Origin: DATJYV01 sp035499415
GTDB taxonomy: Bacteria > Bacteroidota > Ignavibacteria > UBA10030
DNA length: 6,119 nucleotides
Direction: 5' to 3'
Assembly: GCA_035499415.1 (NCBI GenBank)
Contig: DATJYV010000158.1
Coordinates: 1 to 6,119 of the forward strand
The notes under the pieces were generated by a model. It did not search any database. It worked only from the letters and a program-made list of their open reading frames with translations, and was not told the origin of the DNA. Positions 6,061 to 6,119 of the stretch are shown piece by piece; positions within the stretch are counted from its first letter, which is position 1; every line of letters begins with the position of its first letter. A program made the translations under genes and the position numbers.

Positions 6061-6119
6061 TCAAAAACTCCTGCCAAACTGAAAGTGGAAATGCCAGCCC
6101 GGTGGCGATGCGCCGGGCG
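6061..6119 (-). CDS. bamA: C-terminal end of an outer-membrane beta-barrel protein, probably BamA (cut by window edge)
   Basis: Only 18 codons and a TGA stop fall in the window. They read PGASPPGWHFHFQFGRSF. The alternating aromatic pattern W-F-F-F and the terminal phenylalanine are the C-terminal beta-signal of an outer-membrane barrel protein, the last strand recognised by the BAM complex. BamA itself often ends with such a strand and is the usual gene directly upstream of skp and lpxD in many Gram-negative bacteria. BamA inserts and folds outer-membrane proteins, so it would be the acceptor for the Skp chaperones encoded next to it. The barrel-protein call rests on the sequence, and the BamA call mostly on gene order. 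Another barrel protein such as a porin cannot be excluded from 18 residues. Confidence 0.75.
   Translation of the reverse strand, partial: PGASPPGWHFHFQFGRSF

Overview
The window reads as one strand of a single, tightly packed operon. Every supported gene lies on the minus strand, so transcription runs from the right edge to the left edge. No gap between genes is longer than about 51 bases, and I see no gene on the plus strand, no RNA gene, no mobile element, no CRISPR array and no internal terminator. In transcription order the genes are: the extreme C-terminus of an outer-membrane beta-barrel protein (very probably BamA), two Skp/OmpH-type periplasmic chaperones in tandem, lpxD, a fused lpxC-fabZ, lpxA, a LipM-like octanoyl/lipoate transferase, and panB, which runs off the left edge.

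The organism is a Gram-negative, lipid A-making bacterium. The LpxC-FabZ fusion and the order bamA-skp-skp-lpxD-lpxC/fabZ-lpxA point to the Bacteroidota/Chlorobiota/Ignavibacteriota side of the FCB group. The base composition looks moderately GC-rich by eye, and two genes start with GTG. A moderately GC-rich Ignavibacteria-like or Rhodothermota-like lineage would fit, but the window alone does not settle the class.

Right part (about 4870-6119): envelope protein export. BamA inserts outer-membrane proteins, and the two Skp-like proteins, each with a signal peptide and a long coiled-coil body, would carry unfolded barrel proteins to it. Middle part (about 1490-4860): the early lipid A pathway. 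LpxA adds the first 3-hydroxyacyl chain to UDP-GlcNAc, LpxC removes the N-acetyl group, and LpxD adds the second 3-hydroxyacyl chain. FabZ, fused to LpxC, draws on the same 3-hydroxyacyl-ACP pool for fatty acid elongation. Left part (1-1522): cofactor genes. A LipM-like transferase would move octanoyl groups from ACP for lipoate assembly, and PanB makes ketopantoate, the precursor of the phosphopantetheine arm of ACP and CoA. The LipM-like gene and panB overlap by the four bases ATGA.

I find no undescribed system. The gene content is conserved housekeeping. The points worth a second look are the acyl-ACP theme of the operon including its cofactor genes, the fusion and what it means for LpxC turnover, the diverged skp pair, a strongly basic tail on LpxD, and the uneven strength of the ribosome binding sites.
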